A DNA stretch of 64,000 nucleotides, taken from the NCBI GenBank assembly GCA_947247005.1, contig OX365944.1, positions 25,953,501 to 26,017,500 of the forward strand, read 5' to 3'. Shown here in pieces: positions 62,321-64,000 of this stretch. The DNA is from Spisula solida (lineage: Eukaryota > Mollusca > Bivalvia > Venerida > Mactridae). A model generated the notes under the pieces. That model was not told the DNA's origin and ran no database searches. It was given only the letters and a program-made list of their open reading frames with translations. Position numbers and translations under genes: made by a program. The stretch's first letter is position 1, and each line of letters begins with the position of its first letter.

Positions 62321-64000
62321 TTGTTACTACACATGTCGTTATTCTGACGTGACGAAAGTTAGAAGATAAATCAGAGGTGTAGATGTATAGCTGGACGGTG
62401 TGAATGAACTGTAGTCTAGTCGGTCGGATGTACATGTATGTGCTTACAATTACCATATTTACATACGAATATACAGAAACAACAGTCATTGATTAAATTA
62501 CACACTGTTCCGATTAAGTACATAAAATTAGTCTTAGAAATAATGTTAAACATCAACACATTCATATAATAAATTCATTGCATAATAATGTCAAAATTTG
62601 GTAACATTAAACGAAAGTTTCAATGTCTAAATTCATGTTATTTCAAAAATTTAGAAGTTCGGAAAAGAACGGTTTTATATGTGAGCGATTGGTGAGTTCT
62701 TGGCATCAAAGAAAAAAGAGAAGGCGTATTTCATTATCACTGCCAAAGTAAATATATTTGCCGACATACAATACTAGTAAATATATTTTCTTGTTGTCAT
62801 GTACTAGAAACCAATTCTGTATTACTTAATAACAAACAACATGGCGTCAATACAAGTTTAATACCTTCCATACGTGTGCTGACTGTGTTAATAATATCTA
62901 ACGACCGAAACGTACTTTCTTCATTCCCTTTATATTGTGGACACTGACCTAACGCCCAGACAAATGAATATCGCCGACAGAAATCTGCATAATGAAATAT
63001 ATCCTAAATAGAACGATTATAGGATAAGTGTGCTGCCACAAATAGCGAATCTATCAATGATTCAACTAATACAGAACAGTCTGTGGAGCGTCGTTAAGAT
63101 AAATGAGATAAAAACGTCACGGTGTCACGAGTTAGCCAAACGAGGATACACACAAATCAAACAGGACAGTCCGCGTTCAACAGAAGAGCATGAATAGCGT
63201 AAATAGCGTAAAAAGAAAATCACAAAATAGAAGTCAAATAGGTAATTAGATTGACTGCGTTAGATAACTCTTACCATATCTTACAATGATTGATTCGACA
63301 TTCCACTTAACCATATAGTTACACGTCGTGTTGCTATGATACAACTGTCTAACTTATCACATGAACCCGTTCCCCCAATAAATTTGCACCGCTCATGTGC
63401 ATCGAAATTACGTGGACGTGCACCGCCATAACTCGGTGCATCATTTAAAACGCAATCAATTTTTTATTTTTCGTATTTAATAAAATGTTAATGTGACATG
63501 ACATATTCATATCCTTATGACATATTCATACGCTCAACAGCAATTCGGCCAGTAATGTTTCTTAACTACGCACATACCATTCTTAGATTGAAAACCCGTG
63601 TTTAATTACAGTGGAAACATTATTTGTCGAATTGTTACCGACTTCAAAGACTCCATTGTTGTAATTTATAGTTCTAACCTTGAAACAAACATCTCGACAA
63701 CTATTTCAACCATTCGTGGAACCTCACCTACGAGCAATATCAGTAATTATCATAGACAAACTTCGTTATTAAATTATGATTGCTTTTACACTAGACAGTC
63801 GTCGGGGGACAGTAAAATAGAACTTTCCACTCATTCTTGATGGTTGGCTGAACTTTCGTTATGTATCAAATTCTGATTGACTATCTTAGTGCAAATCATC
63901 AAGTATGCATCATAGCAAGACTAATCAAAGAACGTGCATTCTATTTCATGTTTTCATGCTTTATGTTATGCGTTTTCAACTTTTATATCAAGTAGGCAAA
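62321..64000. other. No gene recognised
   Basis: AT-rich unique DNA. The only structure seen is a 19-bp direct duplication of 'atgacatattcata' at 63,498 and 63,517. An 80-codon frame at 63,598-63,840 is not supported by anything else. Confidence 0.5.

Overview
The window is AT-rich nuclear DNA (roughly two thirds A+T) from a eukaryote, most likely a bivalve mollusc. That assignment is an inference. It rests on one spliced gene with short exons and GT-AG introns, on two tandem-repeat classes I associate with bivalve genomes (a 154-bp unit beside CCGTCCGTCC runs, and a 160-bp 'ATGCACAACTAGACTTGGTA' unit ending in a CCCCCAGATAC hairpin), and on many short inverted-repeat elements. I cannot name the species. 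No bacterial operons, rRNA genes or intact tRNA genes were seen.

Positions 1 to about 31,830 are a tandem segmental duplication without a recognisable gene. Unit A (1-14,604) and unit B (14,605-27,118) are clearly homologous, at roughly 95% identity by eye plus indels. Unit C (27,119 to about 31,830) is an older, shorter and much more diverged copy. Unit A is interrupted by a 2.71-kb block (4,869-7,578) that is almost identical to the first 2.7 kb of unit B, with one mismatch seen. Comparing the units gives filled and empty sites for several mobile elements, including a TA target duplication for an 800-bp inverted-repeat family present in at least nine copies in the window.

Positions 31,830-44,780 are mostly unique or degenerate sequence with further copies of that family, small inverted-repeat elements, and two weak coding candidates on the minus strand (38,006-38,311 and 41,975-42,130).

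Positions 44,785-52,976 hold the one gene I can reconstruct. It is a minus-strand, three-exon gene for a 290-residue claudin/PMP22-like four-transmembrane protein with an 88-residue cytoplasmic tail. Splice phases agree at both junctions and a poly(A) signal follows the stop codon. Intron 2 begins with the most unusual feature of the window: a 43-unit, 48-bp minisatellite (47,491-49,547) made from the exon 2/intron 2 boundary itself, so that every unit is a copy of the 5' splice site. The 11 units that keep the intronic GT are concentrated at the two ends of the array, while 32 central units have lost it, almost always by G-to-A.

Positions 53,000-64,000 are intergenic. They hold small tandem repeats, a 160-bp-unit array ending in a perfect hairpin (58,020-58,695), another copy of the TA-inserting element (60,792-61,570), and weak ORFs that I do not trust as genes.
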